This document shows positions 9,438 to 17,027 of a stretch of DNA of 64,000 nt, piece by piece. The notes below the pieces were generated by a model, which worked only from the letters and a program-made list of their open reading frames with translations, was not told the DNA's origin and did no database searches. Every line of letters starts with the position of its first letter. Positions within the stretch are counted from its first letter, which is position 1. The position numbers and the translations under genes were made by a program. The stretch comes from Bryobacterales bacterium (GTDB taxonomy: Bacteria; Acidobacteriota; Terriglobia; Bryobacterales; Bryobacteraceae), in NCBI GenBank assembly GCA_020851555.1, contig JADZCM010000028.1:1-64000 (forward strand). Direction: 5' to 3'.

Positions 9438-10088
9438 ATGAATGCTGAACTCAGGGCCACGGTGGAATTCTCTCTGATGGCATTGAGCTCCGTCTTCTTC
9501 ATCGTTGACCCATTTGCGACCATCCCCGCATTCATCGTGATGACAGCGGATGACACAGAGGTCAAACGCGCCCGCATGGCGCGCCAGGCCGCGTGGACCT
9601 GTTTTCTCGTTCTCAGCGCGTTTGCCGTGGCCGGCAGCGTCATCTTCAGGCTCTTCGGAATCACGCTGCCGGCCTTCAAGATCGCCGGCGGGCTCTTGCT
9701 TTTCCTGGTCGCCCTCGACATGCTTCAAGCAAGGCGTTCCGGCACCCAGGAGGTATCCGAGGAAAGGGCCGAAGGGATGGAGAAGGAAGAGGTTGGAGTG
9801 ACCCCCATCGGAATGCCGATGCTGGCCGGCCCGGGCGCAATCTCCACGGTGATGGTTCTGATGGGACAGGCGCGCAACTGGTGGAGTACGATCCCCGTAT
9901 TTGCGGCGATTACCATTACCTCCCTGGCGTCCTTCTACATTCTGGTGGGCGGCAACAGAGTGAGGCGCATCCTCGGCGAGATCGGGATTCGCATTCTGAT
10001 GCGGTTGATGGGACTTGTGCTGGTGGCGATTGCGGTTCAGTTCGTCCTCAACGGTTGTGGCGACCTCGGGCTCATTCCGCGGCGCTGA
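9438..10088 (+). CDS. MarC family integral membrane protein
   Basis: The 216-aa protein has six hydrophobic segments, starting with LMALSSVFFIVDPFATIPAF, the family hallmark with its conserved DP. The later RMARQAAWTCF helix, the IAGGLLLFLVALDML segment and MPMLAGPGAISTVMVL are also typical. MarC/UPF0056 proteins were once linked to multidrug resistance in E. coli, a role since questioned, so transport activity is unproven. The start is ATG 9438. No strong ribosome site is visible. It is divergent from the greA-like operon with about 160 bp between start codons. Confidence 0.9.
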   Translation: MNAELRATVEFSLMALSSVFFIVDPFATIPAFIVMTADDTEVKRARMARQAAWTCFLVLSAFAVAGSVIFRLFGITLPAFKIAGGLLLFLVALDMLQARRSGTQEVSEERAEGMEKEEVGVTPIGMPMLAGPGAISTVMVLMGQARNWWSTIPVFAAITITSLASFYILVGGNRVRRILGEIGIRILMRLMGLVLVAIAVQFVLNGCGDLGLIPRR

Positions 10089-10126
10089 CGCCGGCGGGCG
10101 CAAAACAGACATCCCGGATTAACAAC

Positions 10127-10165
10127 GTGGCCCAAAAAGGGCACAGGTGCGCGTTTTCGGGCACC
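10127..10165. promoter_or_regulatory. Tandem T-tract dyads, candidate enhancer sites for an NtrC-type activator
   Basis: There are two adjacent dyads. The one at 10146-10165 reads GGTGCGCG-TTTT-CGGGCACC. It matches the dyad at 16907-16926 at 16 of 20 positions. The one at 10127-10145 reads CTGTGCCC-TTTTT-GGGCCAC on the minus strand. They lie about 130 and 150 bp upstream of the start point predicted from the sigma-54-like site at 10261. Confidence 0.5.
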
Positions 10166-10260
10166 AATTCGCGTTGCAGACCGTCAGAACGCCGCAGTGC
10201 CTCGCGGTGCAAGCCGCGGCTGGCAAGACCCTTCACCGGGTGCTCGAAGAAAGCGCCAAG

Positions 10261-10275
10261 TGGCGGGCGACCTGC
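10261..10275 (+). promoter_or_regulatory. Possible sigma-54 promoter upstream of a small ORF
   Basis: TGGCGG-GCGAC-CTGCA has the correct GG-N10-GC spacing; the -12 element is CTGC instead of TTGC. The tandem dyads upstream increase its credibility. The predicted start point is near 10287, 82 nt before the ORF at 10369. Confidence 0.4.
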
Positions 10276-10368
10276 AACTGAATCGAATAGCTGAATGTTT
10301 CCGCCGAAAGAGGCAACCACCGGCTGAGCCGCAGGATTGGGATTGAAACAACCGAGAACAGGGGCTTC

Positions 10369-10704
10369 ATGGCAAACCGAGAGAAATATATGCGTGATCT
10401 GGTGCGTGACTGGAATGAGGGTCACGACAACACGATTCCCTCGAGGGTACGCAGTTCAAGAGTGATCGGCACCTACATCAAAAACCGCAGGGCCGATTCC
10501 CGGGGGAGACCGTCCGTCATCGTCTTTGACGAAAGGCTCCATCGAAGCGGGCTTCGGCCGGTGGCCGCGAACGCGCCGCCGGAGATCCCTCTCTCCCTTA
10601 TCCCCATGAGGCTGTACGGCAGCCCCGGACGGCGTCGCGTCCGTGCCCCGAGACGTGAACTTCGCAGAAAACCCCAGGGGCGGCGGGGCGGTTACCGTTG
10701 TTGA
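10369..10704 (+). CDS. Hypothetical basic small protein
   Basis: I do not recognise this 111-aa ORF. The N-terminal 55 residues look protein-like (a charged amphipathic start, then a VIGTYIKNRR block and PSVIVFDERL). The last 35 residues are Arg/Gly/Pro-rich and resemble translated non-coding DNA, so the true product may be shorter or the ORF spurious. An AGGGG 4 bp before the ATG is a fair ribosome site. The support for a real gene is positional: it is the first ORF after a possible sigma-54 promoter and two candidate enhancer dyads. Confidence 0.35.
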   Translation: MANREKYMRDLVRDWNEGHDNTIPSRVRSSRVIGTYIKNRRADSRGRPSVIVFDERLHRSGLRPVAANAPPEIPLSLIPMRLYGSPGRRRVRAPRRELRRKPQGRRGGYRC

Positions 10705-10926
10705 CTCCGGTTGCGCCACGCGCCGCTCCCGTCGCCGGTTCGTTCCGCCGGAGTTGCCTTGTGTGCGGGGAAGTGAGCGGCCAGAGCCGGGAGCCGGGAT
10801 GAGGGGCCGCTGCGGCCCTTTGGGTTACATCAGGAAGGCTTGGGGCGGCCTCAGTCTTGCTGGGAAATCGTGCAGTGAAGGCGAAGATGCCGGGCGCCCC
10901 GGGCTCTGGGCCGCCGGAACAACTTC

Positions 10927-12060
10927 ATGACAGCGTATCCGAATCTCGCGGCGCGTGAGGGCAGGAGCCCTGACAAGGCCTCGGGATGCTCCAGGCTGTT
11001 TTATTTCTACGATGTCGCGGAGGAGATTGACCTGCCCGCGCTGCGGGCGAGCCTGGCGGCGTCGAACGCCCTGCTGAAGGCTCCGGAGGGGGGCGCGCCG
11101 CCCTGTGTGCAGCTCGAGAGCACACCCATCGTCGAACTCATCGAGCCTTGGTTGACGGAGGGCGGAGGGCGCTGGAACGTCCGTCTCAAGTACCACGCAC
11201 ACGGTGTCGTCACGGTTGAGCTGGAGCGTCCCTTCCAGCTCGCATGGCCGGCGCTGGCAAGCTCCCACGCCCGATGGATCAGCGACATCCGCCTCGACCG
11301 CCACGCCAGGGAAGTCCTGAACACCGGTCTGGCACGAATACGTGCGGCGCTGAGGAAGCCTTACGATCGCGTTCTCAGCGAACGTTACGCCGTGGTTGAG
11401 GTTCTGCCGGATGGACTACAGCCGGGAATGCCGAAACCCGCCGGCAGTCTGGCCGATACGCACGGCGTCTTGGTCGCCCAGATGATTCGAGGCGAAACCG
11501 CCGAACTATCGGAGGAGGAAAGAACCCACATCCTGCAATTCCGGATGTCTTACCAGCCGGCGGACGTCGTGGTGGTTGGATCCGAGACCGCGGTCGTGTC
11601 CGACACGCCATCCGGAGCGGGCTCCACGCTCGAAATCCTGGAATACGCCAACATCCAGTTGCTCGAATTGAAACACTACGACGAAGTGCTGACCAAGCTT
11701 CTGTCGGACGTGTACGACCTGCTGGAAACGCGAACTGGTTTTCTGGCCCGCTGGCGCCTGGCCAGGGCCGCCGAAAAACTCGGAATAATGCGTCTGGATG
11801 TACGGGAACTGACCGAGCACATCGACAACTCCAAGAAGTTCCTGAGCGACAGCTACTCCGCCCGTCTCTACCGGATGACTGCCGCCCGGCTCGGTGTGCC
11901 CGAATACCGCAAGCTTGTGGATGACAAACTGCGCACCGCGGCCGATCTTTACCGGTTCATGATGGACCGATTTCATCAGGGCAGCGCCTTTCTTCTTGAA
12001 CTGATGATCGTGATCATTCTGATTATCGACCTGGTCTACCTGTTCTGGCCCAGAGCCTGA
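10927..12060 (+). CDS. DUF155 / RMD1-YagE family protein with C-terminal membrane anchor
   Basis: The 377-aa protein starts at ATG 10927. Its N-terminal half holds a FYFYDVAEEIDL strand and a LKYHAHGVVTVELE block. The C-terminal half is helical (LLELKHYDEVLTKLLSDVYD, then LDVRELTEHIDNSKKFLSD) and ends in a single transmembrane helix rich in Ile/Leu followed by WPRA. This order fits DUF155 (RMD1 in yeast, YagE in bacteria), where a conserved helical region precedes a terminal membrane segment. The molecular function of the family is unknown; the yeast members are mitochondrial or sporulation-related. It precedes the small zinc-ribbon and polyamine genes on the same strand, after a gap of 180 bp. 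Confidence 0.7.
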   Translation: MTAYPNLAAREGRSPDKASGCSRLFYFYDVAEEIDLPALRASLAASNALLKAPEGGAPPCVQLESTPIVELIEPWLTEGGGRWNVRLKYHAHGVVTVELERPFQLAWPALASSHARWISDIRLDRHAREVLNTGLARIRAALRKPYDRVLSERYAVVEVLPDGLQPGMPKPAGSLADTHGVLVAQMIRGETAELSEEERTHILQFRMSYQPADVVVVGSETAVVSDTPSGAGSTLEILEYANIQLLELKHYDEVLTKLLSDVYDLLETRTGFLARWRLARAAEKLGIMRLDVRELTEHIDNSKKFLSDSYSARLYRMTAARLGVPEYRKLVDDKLRTAADLYRFMMDRFHQGSAFLLELMIVIILIIDLVYLFWPRA

Positions 12061-12239
12061 AAACGGAAGCCCGGCGGCGGGGTGGAGACCCTGAGATCCC
12101 CGAACGGGCCGGAAGCTGGAATGTAACGTGCTATTGGAATGTTGAGTCCCAAAGGGCCGGCGCTGTGGAGCGAAAACGTTTAGCACGCGGTTTGACAGGG
12201 AGGGTGGAGCGGCGCCCGTGCACCCCAAGGGAGGGAGCA

Positions 12240-12446
12240 ATGCTGGCAATCTGCCGGAAACCGATGGCTTCAAGCCGCCGGCGGCTTTCAGCCGATGAGA
12301 TGGCCCGGCGGGGCGTGCGGTTGCTGAACAAGTACGGCATGTTTCTCGAATGCAACTGGTGTTACCACACCTGGTCCCCGCGGCTGAGACGCGACCTCAC
12401 TCTTCCCCGGCGCTTTTGGGAATGCCCGAATCGATGCAACTGGTGA
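12240..12446 (+). CDS. Small zinc-ribbon-like protein
   Basis: The 68-aa protein starts at ATG 12240 just after a GGGAGGGA ribosome site. The first half is basic (SSRRRLSADEMARRG); the second half has Cys pairs LECNWCYHTWSP and FWECPNRCNW that can form a four-Cys zinc site. It resembles the small zinc ribbons that contact nucleic acid or polymerase, but I cannot place it in a named family. It ends 30 bp before the SpeD-SpeE fusion gene, so both are probably one transcript, and a link to polyamine control is possible. Confidence 0.6.
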   Translation: MLAICRKPMASSRRRLSADEMARRGVRLLNKYGMFLECNWCYHTWSPRLRRDLTLPRRFWECPNRCNW

Positions 12447-12476
12447 AGCGGCCAGTATGACAGGAGGACCGAGTTA

Positions 12477-13781
12477 TTGCGCAAAACCCCAAGGAAGGAT
12501 CAACCCCCTGCTCCCGTTGGGACCCACCACATGCTGGAGCTTTACGGCTGTCCCGCCTCGCTGCTGGATGACCCCGGACAAATCACCAAAATCCTGGAAG
12601 AGGCCGCAGTAGTCTCAAAATCCAAACTCTTGAATCTCCTTGTGCATCCATTCGCTCCGCATGGGGTGACGGCGGTTGGCCTGCTGGCGGAATCGCACAT
12701 TTCCGTGCACACGTGGCCCGAATACGGCTACGCGGCGGTGGATCTGTTCACCTGCGGCTCTGACGCAAAGCCCGATGCCGGCAGCGCGTACCTGATCCAA
12801 GCCTTGCAGGCGCGGCGGCATTCGCTGTCCACCGCACGGCGGGGGCTGGCGGCCGACGCCGGCTGGATGAACGAGCCCCTGACCCCCTTGGATATCTACC
12901 GGCGGAGCGTGACCAACGTTCTCTACTCGAAGCGGAGCCGGTTTCAGGAAATCTGCATCGCCGAAGCCGGCGCTTACGGCAAGAGCCTGATTTTGGATGA
13001 CCAGCTCCAGGCCGCCAGCGCCGACGAGTTTCTCTACCACGAGGCGCTGGTGCATCCGGCCATGATCCAGCTCAGCTCGCCGCGCAGCGTTCTGATTCTG
13101 GGCGGCGGGGACGGCGGCGCTGCGCGGGAAGCCCTCCGGTGGCGAAGCGTGAGGCGGGTCACCATGGTCGAGATTGACCGTGAAGTTGTCGAGGCATGCA
13201 GGGAACATTTGCCCGAGATCCATCAGGGGGCTTTCGACGACGGGCGCCTCGAGGTGGTGATCGATGACGCGCTGGACTTCCTGAAACGCACGGATCAGCT
13301 TTGGGACGTTATCGTTTCCGATCTCCCCGATCCGGACGACGGCGCGCCGTGGTTGAAGCTCTTTGCGCGCGGGTGCTTCGAGACAGTGCACGGCCGGCTG
13401 TCCGGCGGAGGTTGTTTTGTCATGCAGGCTGGTCCGGTTTCACCGGTCTGCACCGCGCCGTTGGCACAAATCGCCAGAGACCTGAGGGGCGCGTTTCCTC
13501 ACGCGCACTTCTACACGAACTTCATCCCGTCGTTCGGGATTCCCCTAGCCTTCGTGCTCGCCGCGGACCGGCCGTTCCCGGTTCACCCCAATCCGGAAGT
13601 GGTGGATCGTGTGATCGCGGAACGGGTGAGCGGCAGGCTACGGATGTTCGACGGCGCCGCCTTTCTGGGTTTCATGCAAACCCCGGCTTACCTTAGGGAA
13701 GTGGTTCGCGGCCAGGGTCTAGACAGCCCGAGAGTCCCCGCGAAACCTTCTTTGGCAGAGACGCAACCGCTCATGGGCTGA
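12477..13781 (+). CDS. S-adenosylmethionine decarboxylase-spermidine synthase fusion
   Basis: The 434-aa protein would make spermidine from putrescine and AdoMet in one polypeptide. Residues about 15-125 are a class 1B AdoMet decarboxylase. Ser73 in AESHIS is the expected self-cleavage and pyruvoyl site, and His78 and Cys93 follow at the spacings seen in the Thermotoga enzyme. Residues about 140-420 are spermidine synthase, with LGGGDGGAAREALR for AdoMet binding, an acidic strand MVEID, YHEALVHP, and the catalytic SDLPDPDDG. The start is TTG 12477 with GGAGG 9 bp upstream; no better start exists. The gene overlaps the glucan phosphorylase gene tail to tail by 11 bp. Both active sites look intact. 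Confidence 0.92.
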   Translation: MRKTPRKDQPPAPVGTHHMLELYGCPASLLDDPGQITKILEEAAVVSKSKLLNLLVHPFAPHGVTAVGLLAESHISVHTWPEYGYAAVDLFTCGSDAKPDAGSAYLIQALQARRHSLSTARRGLAADAGWMNEPLTPLDIYRRSVTNVLYSKRSRFQEICIAEAGAYGKSLILDDQLQAASADEFLYHEALVHPAMIQLSSPRSVLILGGGDGGAAREALRWRSVRRVTMVEIDREVVEACREHLPEIHQGAFDDGRLEVVIDDALDFLKRTDQLWDVIVSDLPDPDDGAPWLKLFARGCFETVHGRLSGGGCFVMQAGPVSPVCTAPLAQIARDLRGAFPHAHFYTNFIPSFGIPLAFVLAADRPFPVHPNPEVVDRVIAERVSGRLRMFDGAAFLGFMQTPAYLREVVRGQGLDSPRVPAKPSLAETQPLMG

Positions 13782-15522
13782 TCGCCGGAACCGGCGGGTC
13801 CTTGGCGGCAACCTCCCCCTCTTCTTCCCGAAACCATGCGTTTGCCAGGTATTGCGACACCATGCGCTGCGTGTTGAAGAACGAGCCGTTTACCGCGATG
13901 GCGCCGCGCATAACGCGGGCGTAGGCATCCGGGTCTCCGTAGAACATCGGCAGGATGGTCCTCTCCAGCTTGTGATAGAGCGACCCCGCCTCGTAGGCTT
14001 CATCCTCGGCCGAGCCGGGGCGGTCCGCGATCGGCCAGCCCGTTGTTCCTTCGAGGCACCCTTCGACCCACCAGCCGTCCATGATGCTGAGGCTGGGAAC
14101 TCCATTGAGAGCGGCTTTCATGCCGCTGGTTCCCGATGCCTCCTGGGGCCGCTTGGGGGTGTTCAACCAAAGGTCCACGCCGCTGTAAAGCAGCGGAGCC
14201 CATTGCCAGTCGAAGTCTTCCAGGTAGACGGCTTGGATGGCATCCTCAACGGCGCGCGCGTGGTCGATAACCCGCCGGATCAACTCCTTGCCGCCCTGAT
14301 CCTGGGGGTGCGCTTTGCCGCCGAAGACGATCTGAAGACCGCCCGCATTTCGTGCAATCCATTTCAGCCGGTCGCGGTTGCGGAAGATCAGGTCCGCTCG
14401 CTTGTAGGTAGCCGCGCGGCGCGCGCAGCCGATGGTCATGACACCTTGTTCCAGCTTCCGCCCGGTACGCCTGAGCACCTCTTTTATCAACGCCTCCTTC
14501 GCCTGCATGTGGGCCTGGCGGATCTCCGCGAGGGGGATGCCGATGGCGTAACGAAGGTACAGATTGTCCATTCTCCACTCGGGGATGTGGCTGTCATACA
14601 GCCGCTGGAAGGGGCCCGCGGTCCACGTGGCCGCGTGAACGCCGTTGGAAATTGCGCGAATCGGATACTGCGGGAACATGCTGCGCGACACTTCACCGTG
14701 CCGCATCGCCACGCCGTTGATATAGCGGGAGGCGTGGAGCGCCAGATGCGTCATGTTGAGCACCCCGCCCAGGCAGGCGCCCATCTGCTCCAGCGCCCGC
14801 GTTCGTTCAACGCCGAGCACGCTCCGCACCAGATCCAGTGGAAACTGGTCGTGGCCCGCCGGGACCGGAGTGTGGGTGGTGAAAACGCACCTGTGGCGGA
14901 TAACGCCCAGGTCGCTTTCATTCGCGGAAAGCAAAGGACGGCCGCCCAGCCGCTGCGCCACCAGCGCGAGGCTCAGCAGGGCCGAATGGCCTTCGTTCAT
15001 GTGATAGCTGCTGATGTGGTGATGTCCGAGCCTGGGCAGAATCTCAACGCCGCCCATGCCGAGGATCACCTCCTGACAGAGCCGGTAGTAGGCGTCGCCG
15101 CCGTACAGATGATCGGTGAGCGACTGATCAAATGCGGTGTTCTCCGGGATTGCCGTGTCCAGCAGATACACCGGCACGACGTACCCGGTGACTCCCTGGA
15201 TGAGGTATCGCCAGGCCCGCAGGCGTACCTGCCGCCCGGCGATCGTGACTGCAACGCTGGGCCTCATCGGCTCCAATAACTGCTCCGGCGACCAGGCGGC
15301 CGGCCGCTCCGACTGGTTGCCCTGCTGGTCCAGAAGTTGCCGGAAGTAGCCTTTGCGATGCAACAGCGACACGGCGACCACGGGGATGCCGAGGTCGGCC
15401 GCGGATCGCAGTGTGTCGCCCGCCAGGATGCCCAAGCCGCCCGAGTACGTTGGCACCGTGGGCTCGAGTGCAATCTCCATGGAAAAGTAAGCAACTCTGG
15501 ACCTGCGCGGCTCCGGTGTCAC
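13771..15522 (-). CDS. glgP: Alpha-glucan (glycogen) phosphorylase, short form
   Basis: The 583-aa protein releases glucose-1-phosphate from glycogen-type glucans with a PLP cofactor (GT35). The N-terminus has VAYFSMEIAL and TYSGGLGILAGD, the middle YHMNEGHSALLSL and TTHTPVPAGHD. The PLP-lysine region is EASGTSGMKAALNG, followed by DGWWVEG. It is much shorter than E. coli GlgP (about 800 aa), like other short phosphorylases of diverse bacteria. The start is GTG 15522 with GGAGG 7 bp upstream; an in-frame start at 15594 would add a basic stretch with no similarity. Two hairpins lie upstream at 15604-15661. No other glycogen gene is nearby, so the link is to stored-carbon use in stress. Confidence 0.93.
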   Translation of the reverse strand: MTPEPRRSRVAYFSMEIALEPTVPTYSGGLGILAGDTLRSAADLGIPVVAVSLLHRKGYFRQLLDQQGNQSERPAAWSPEQLLEPMRPSVAVTIAGRQVRLRAWRYLIQGVTGYVVPVYLLDTAIPENTAFDQSLTDHLYGGDAYYRLCQEVILGMGGVEILPRLGHHHISSYHMNEGHSALLSLALVAQRLGGRPLLSANESDLGVIRHRCVFTTHTPVPAGHDQFPLDLVRSVLGVERTRALEQMGACLGGVLNMTHLALHASRYINGVAMRHGEVSRSMFPQYPIRAISNGVHAATWTAGPFQRLYDSHIPEWRMDNLYLRYAIGIPLAEIRQAHMQAKEALIKEVLRRTGRKLEQGVMTIGCARRAATYKRADLIFRNRDRLKWIARNAGGLQIVFGGKAHPQDQGGKELIRRVIDHARAVEDAIQAVYLEDFDWQWAPLLYSGVDLWLNTPKRPQEASGTSGMKAALNGVPSLSIMDGWWVEGCLEGTTGWPIADRPGSAEDEAYEAGSLYHKLERTILPMFYGDPDAYARVMRGAIAVNGSFFNTQRMVSQYLANAWFREEEGEVAAKDPPVPAISP

Positions 15523-15881
15523 GGGATGACCTCCGTCGATTCGATGCGGCCGGCGGGACGGGTGGTCCGCCTCCGGGCCACGGGCGCGTCTCACGCCTGC
15601 TTGCTCTCTAGAACTCTAGCAGAGGGGAATGGCGCGGGGATCTTTCGATCTTGCCGCGCCACGGTGTCGGGGATCCAGGAGGGGTGATTCGATGAAAGCC
15701 GTTAGCGCCACACGACGCGAGTTCAGGATCCGCGGCGCGGTCTCCGAAGGGTGCGGTTTCCACCCGGACCACGTTCCCGGATGCCTGCCGGCGGAAGACG
15801 GCGCGCTGCGCCTTCTCTTCGAGCGTCGGTATGTCTCTACTCATCTCTCTCATATGTGTCGCCGAGCAGCCGCGCCGGCCC
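15523..15881. other. Intergenic region, about 360 bp, with two hairpins
   Basis: I see no well-supported gene here; an ORF of about 100 aa on the minus strand lacks a ribosome site and ends in low-complexity residues. The region must hold the 3' end of the dksA-like/hsp20 transcript and any own promoter of glgP. The notable structures are the two inverted repeats listed separately. Confidence 0.5.
15604..15661 (-). terminator. Two adjacent hairpins, terminator of the hsp20 transcript or leader structure of glgP
   Basis: The first hairpin has perfect 8-bp arms TGGCGCGG (15630-15637) and CCGCGCCA (15654-15661), with a GATC-TTTC-GATC mini-stem in the loop. The second has arms CTCTCTAGA (15604-15612) and TCTAGCAGAG (15615-15624) with one bulged base. 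On the minus strand they lie about 220 bp after the hsp20 stop and about 80 bp before glgP. No clear U-run follows. Confidence 0.4.
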
Positions 15882-16358
15882 TCAGGCCGCAGCGGGCCGC
15901 CCTGCATCGCCTATCGACAGCTCTGATCGCTTCGGGAGAGTCACGGTGAGCTCCCCGGAGTCGAAGAACGCCGTTGCCATTTCCACAACCACCGGATGAG
16001 GAAGCGTGTGCTGGCAGAACAACTCCCGGTTGTCGGTCTCGCCCGCCGGCGCACCGCCCCAGACGGCCACGCTCCGCGGTTCGATATTGACGGCGATCGT
16101 CTCGAGCGCGCGGACTGGTATCAGGACATGCAGGCTGTATTCGGTTTCTGCTTCCCTGAGTTCGCTGGCCGGCACGTAGAACAACTCGTTCTCCGCCCTC
16201 AGCCAATCGTCCAGGGCGTGGACGCCGGCGAAACCGCGCTCCGCGGCGAGTTCGTGCGCCCGCCGGCGAATTCTGGCGGCCGCTTCCTGCACCTCGGCCA
16301 GCCCGCGTCCAACGCGTACTTCGATACGGCTCTCTTTGATTGCATCTTTCGCCGCCAT
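15882..16358 (-). CDS. DUF2934 plus Hsp20 (alpha-crystallin-like) domain protein
   Basis: The 158-aa protein combines two parts. Residues about 22-55 match DUF2934 (RRRAHELAAERGF, then ALDDWLRAENEL). Residues about 60-150 have the beta-sandwich pattern of small heat-shock proteins (VLIPVRALETIAVNI, a variable loop, then GELTVTLPK near the end). Hsp20 proteins hold unfolded clients; the DUF2934 helical hairpin has no known role. The start ATG 16358 follows a GGAAAGG stretch. The gene begins 26 bp after the dksA-like stop, so both share the sigma-54-type promoter at 16781-16795. The chaperone assignment is good but the domain is divergent and lacks a clear C-terminal I-x-I motif. Confidence 0.75.
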   Translation of the reverse strand: MAAKDAIKESRIEVRVGRGLAEVQEAAARIRRRAHELAAERGFAGVHALDDWLRAENELFYVPASELREAETEYSLHVLIPVRALETIAVNIEPRSVAVWGGAPAGETDNRELFCQHTLPHPVVVEMATAFFDSGELTVTLPKRSELSIGDAGRPAAA

Positions 16359-16384
16359 GGCAGTCGCCTTTCCAGCCGGCTCTC

Positions 16385-16765
16385 TCAGGCTGCTATTCCC
16401 ACGGCAAGGCCTCGCGACGCGCCTTCGTGCAGGAGTTCCTGGCAGGGGACACAAAGATCCGCCCACGGGATCGCCAGGAGACGCTTCCTCGGGATCTGCA
16501 CCTCACACGCCTGGCAGATGCCGAATTCACCCGTGTCAAGCCGGTCGAGGGCTGCGTCGATCTTCCGCAGCTTCTCGTACGACTGCTTGCGGAAGTTGAG
16601 GGCCACAAATTGATCGTGAATGAGTGGAACCCTGTCTTCTACAGAGAGGTTGGCGGGGTGCCGCAGGGCGTCCAGGGCCGAGCGAGGTTCTCTGAGCAGG
16701 CTCTCCTTCTCTGCCAACAGGAGTTCCCGGATGGCTTTCAGGTCATCGGGACTCAGTGTATGCAT
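16385..16765 (-). CDS. DksA/TraR-type C4 zinc-finger protein
   Basis: The 126-aa protein has an N-terminal helical region (DDLKAIRELLLAEKESL), a second helix with YEKLRKIDAALDRLDTGEFG, and the zinc finger CQAC...CVPC ending the fold. The GEFGICQAC and PRKRLLAIPWADLCVPCQE stretches are typical of DksA-like proteins. The family binds the RNA polymerase secondary channel and, with ppGpp, alters promoter choice. Acidic residues at the coiled-coil tip are not obvious. The start is ATG 16765. No ribosome site fits, and the predicted sigma-54 start point lies only 4 nt upstream, so the mRNA may be leaderless. It is divergent from the usp gene and followed by hsp20. Confidence 0.87.
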   Translation of the reverse strand: MHTLSPDDLKAIRELLLAEKESLLREPRSALDALRHPANLSVEDRVPLIHDQFVALNFRKQSYEKLRKIDAALDRLDTGEFGICQACEVQIPRKRLLAIPWADLCVPCQELLHEGASRGLAVGIAA

Positions 16766-16780
16766 GGCGTTGGACCAAGT

Positions 16781-16795
16781 GCAAAGCGCCTGCCA
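16781..16795 (-). promoter_or_regulatory. Predicted sigma-54 promoter, dksA-like/hsp20 operon
   Basis: On the minus strand: TTGGCAG-GCGCT-TTGCA, the closest match to the sigma-54 consensus in the window. The predicted start point is 16769, 4 nt before the ATG. Confidence 0.72.
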
Positions 16796-16906
16796 AACCT
16801 GCGCCGGCGTTCGGCGTACGTGCGGCGCCCTAAGTCCATGGCTTGGAACGGGGGAGGGCACATACTGCGCGCACAGGCCGGAATCCGTTGCCGGAGAGAG
16901 AGCAGC

Positions 16907-16926
16907 GCTGCCCGTTTTCGGACAGC
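16907..16926. promoter_or_regulatory. T-tract dyad, candidate NtrC-type enhancer between dksA-like and usp
   Basis: GCTGCCCG-TTTT-CGGACAGC is a 20-bp dyad with one mismatch. Its centre lies about 104 bp upstream of the predicted usp start point and about 148 bp upstream of that of the dksA-like gene, so one site could serve both divergent promoters. Confidence 0.6.
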
Positions 16927-16994
16927 CCGGAAAGCCTTTGTGCGCCACGGGCCCGTGATTCCCGGTGAGGCGCCCGCGCCGGCGGCCTCCGCTT

Positions 16995-17009
16995 TGGCCC
17001 GGCGATTGC
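16995..17009 (+). promoter_or_regulatory. Predicted sigma-54 promoter of usp
   Basis: TTTGGCCC-GGCGA-TTGCC has the exact spacing. The predicted start point is near 17021, 7 nt before the ATG at 17028. Confidence 0.7.
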
Positions 17010-17027
17010 CATGCTTACGGTGAAGTC

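Noticed and set aside
10643-10930. A plus-strand ORF of 95 aa before the DUF155 gene
   Set aside because: Composition is Gly/Arg/Pro-rich without structure, no ribosome site, and it overlaps the start of the next gene.
12117-12131. TGGAAT-N5-GTGC upstream of the zinc-ribbon/speDE genes as a sigma-54 site
   Set aside because: It lacks the C of TGGC and the TT of TTGC, and lies far from the gene.
12192-12197. Perfect TTGACA -35 box upstream of the zinc-ribbon gene
   Set aside because: No acceptable -10 hexamer occurs 15-19 bp downstream; the region there is CCCGTG-like.
15608-15907. A minus-strand ORF of about 100 aa between glgP and hsp20
   Set aside because: No ribosome site, low-complexity C-terminus, and it runs through two hairpins.
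16360-16374. TGGAAA-N5-CTGC upstream of hsp20 as a sigma-54 site
   Set aside because: The predicted start point would fall inside the hsp20 coding sequence; GGAAAGG is better explained as its ribosome site.
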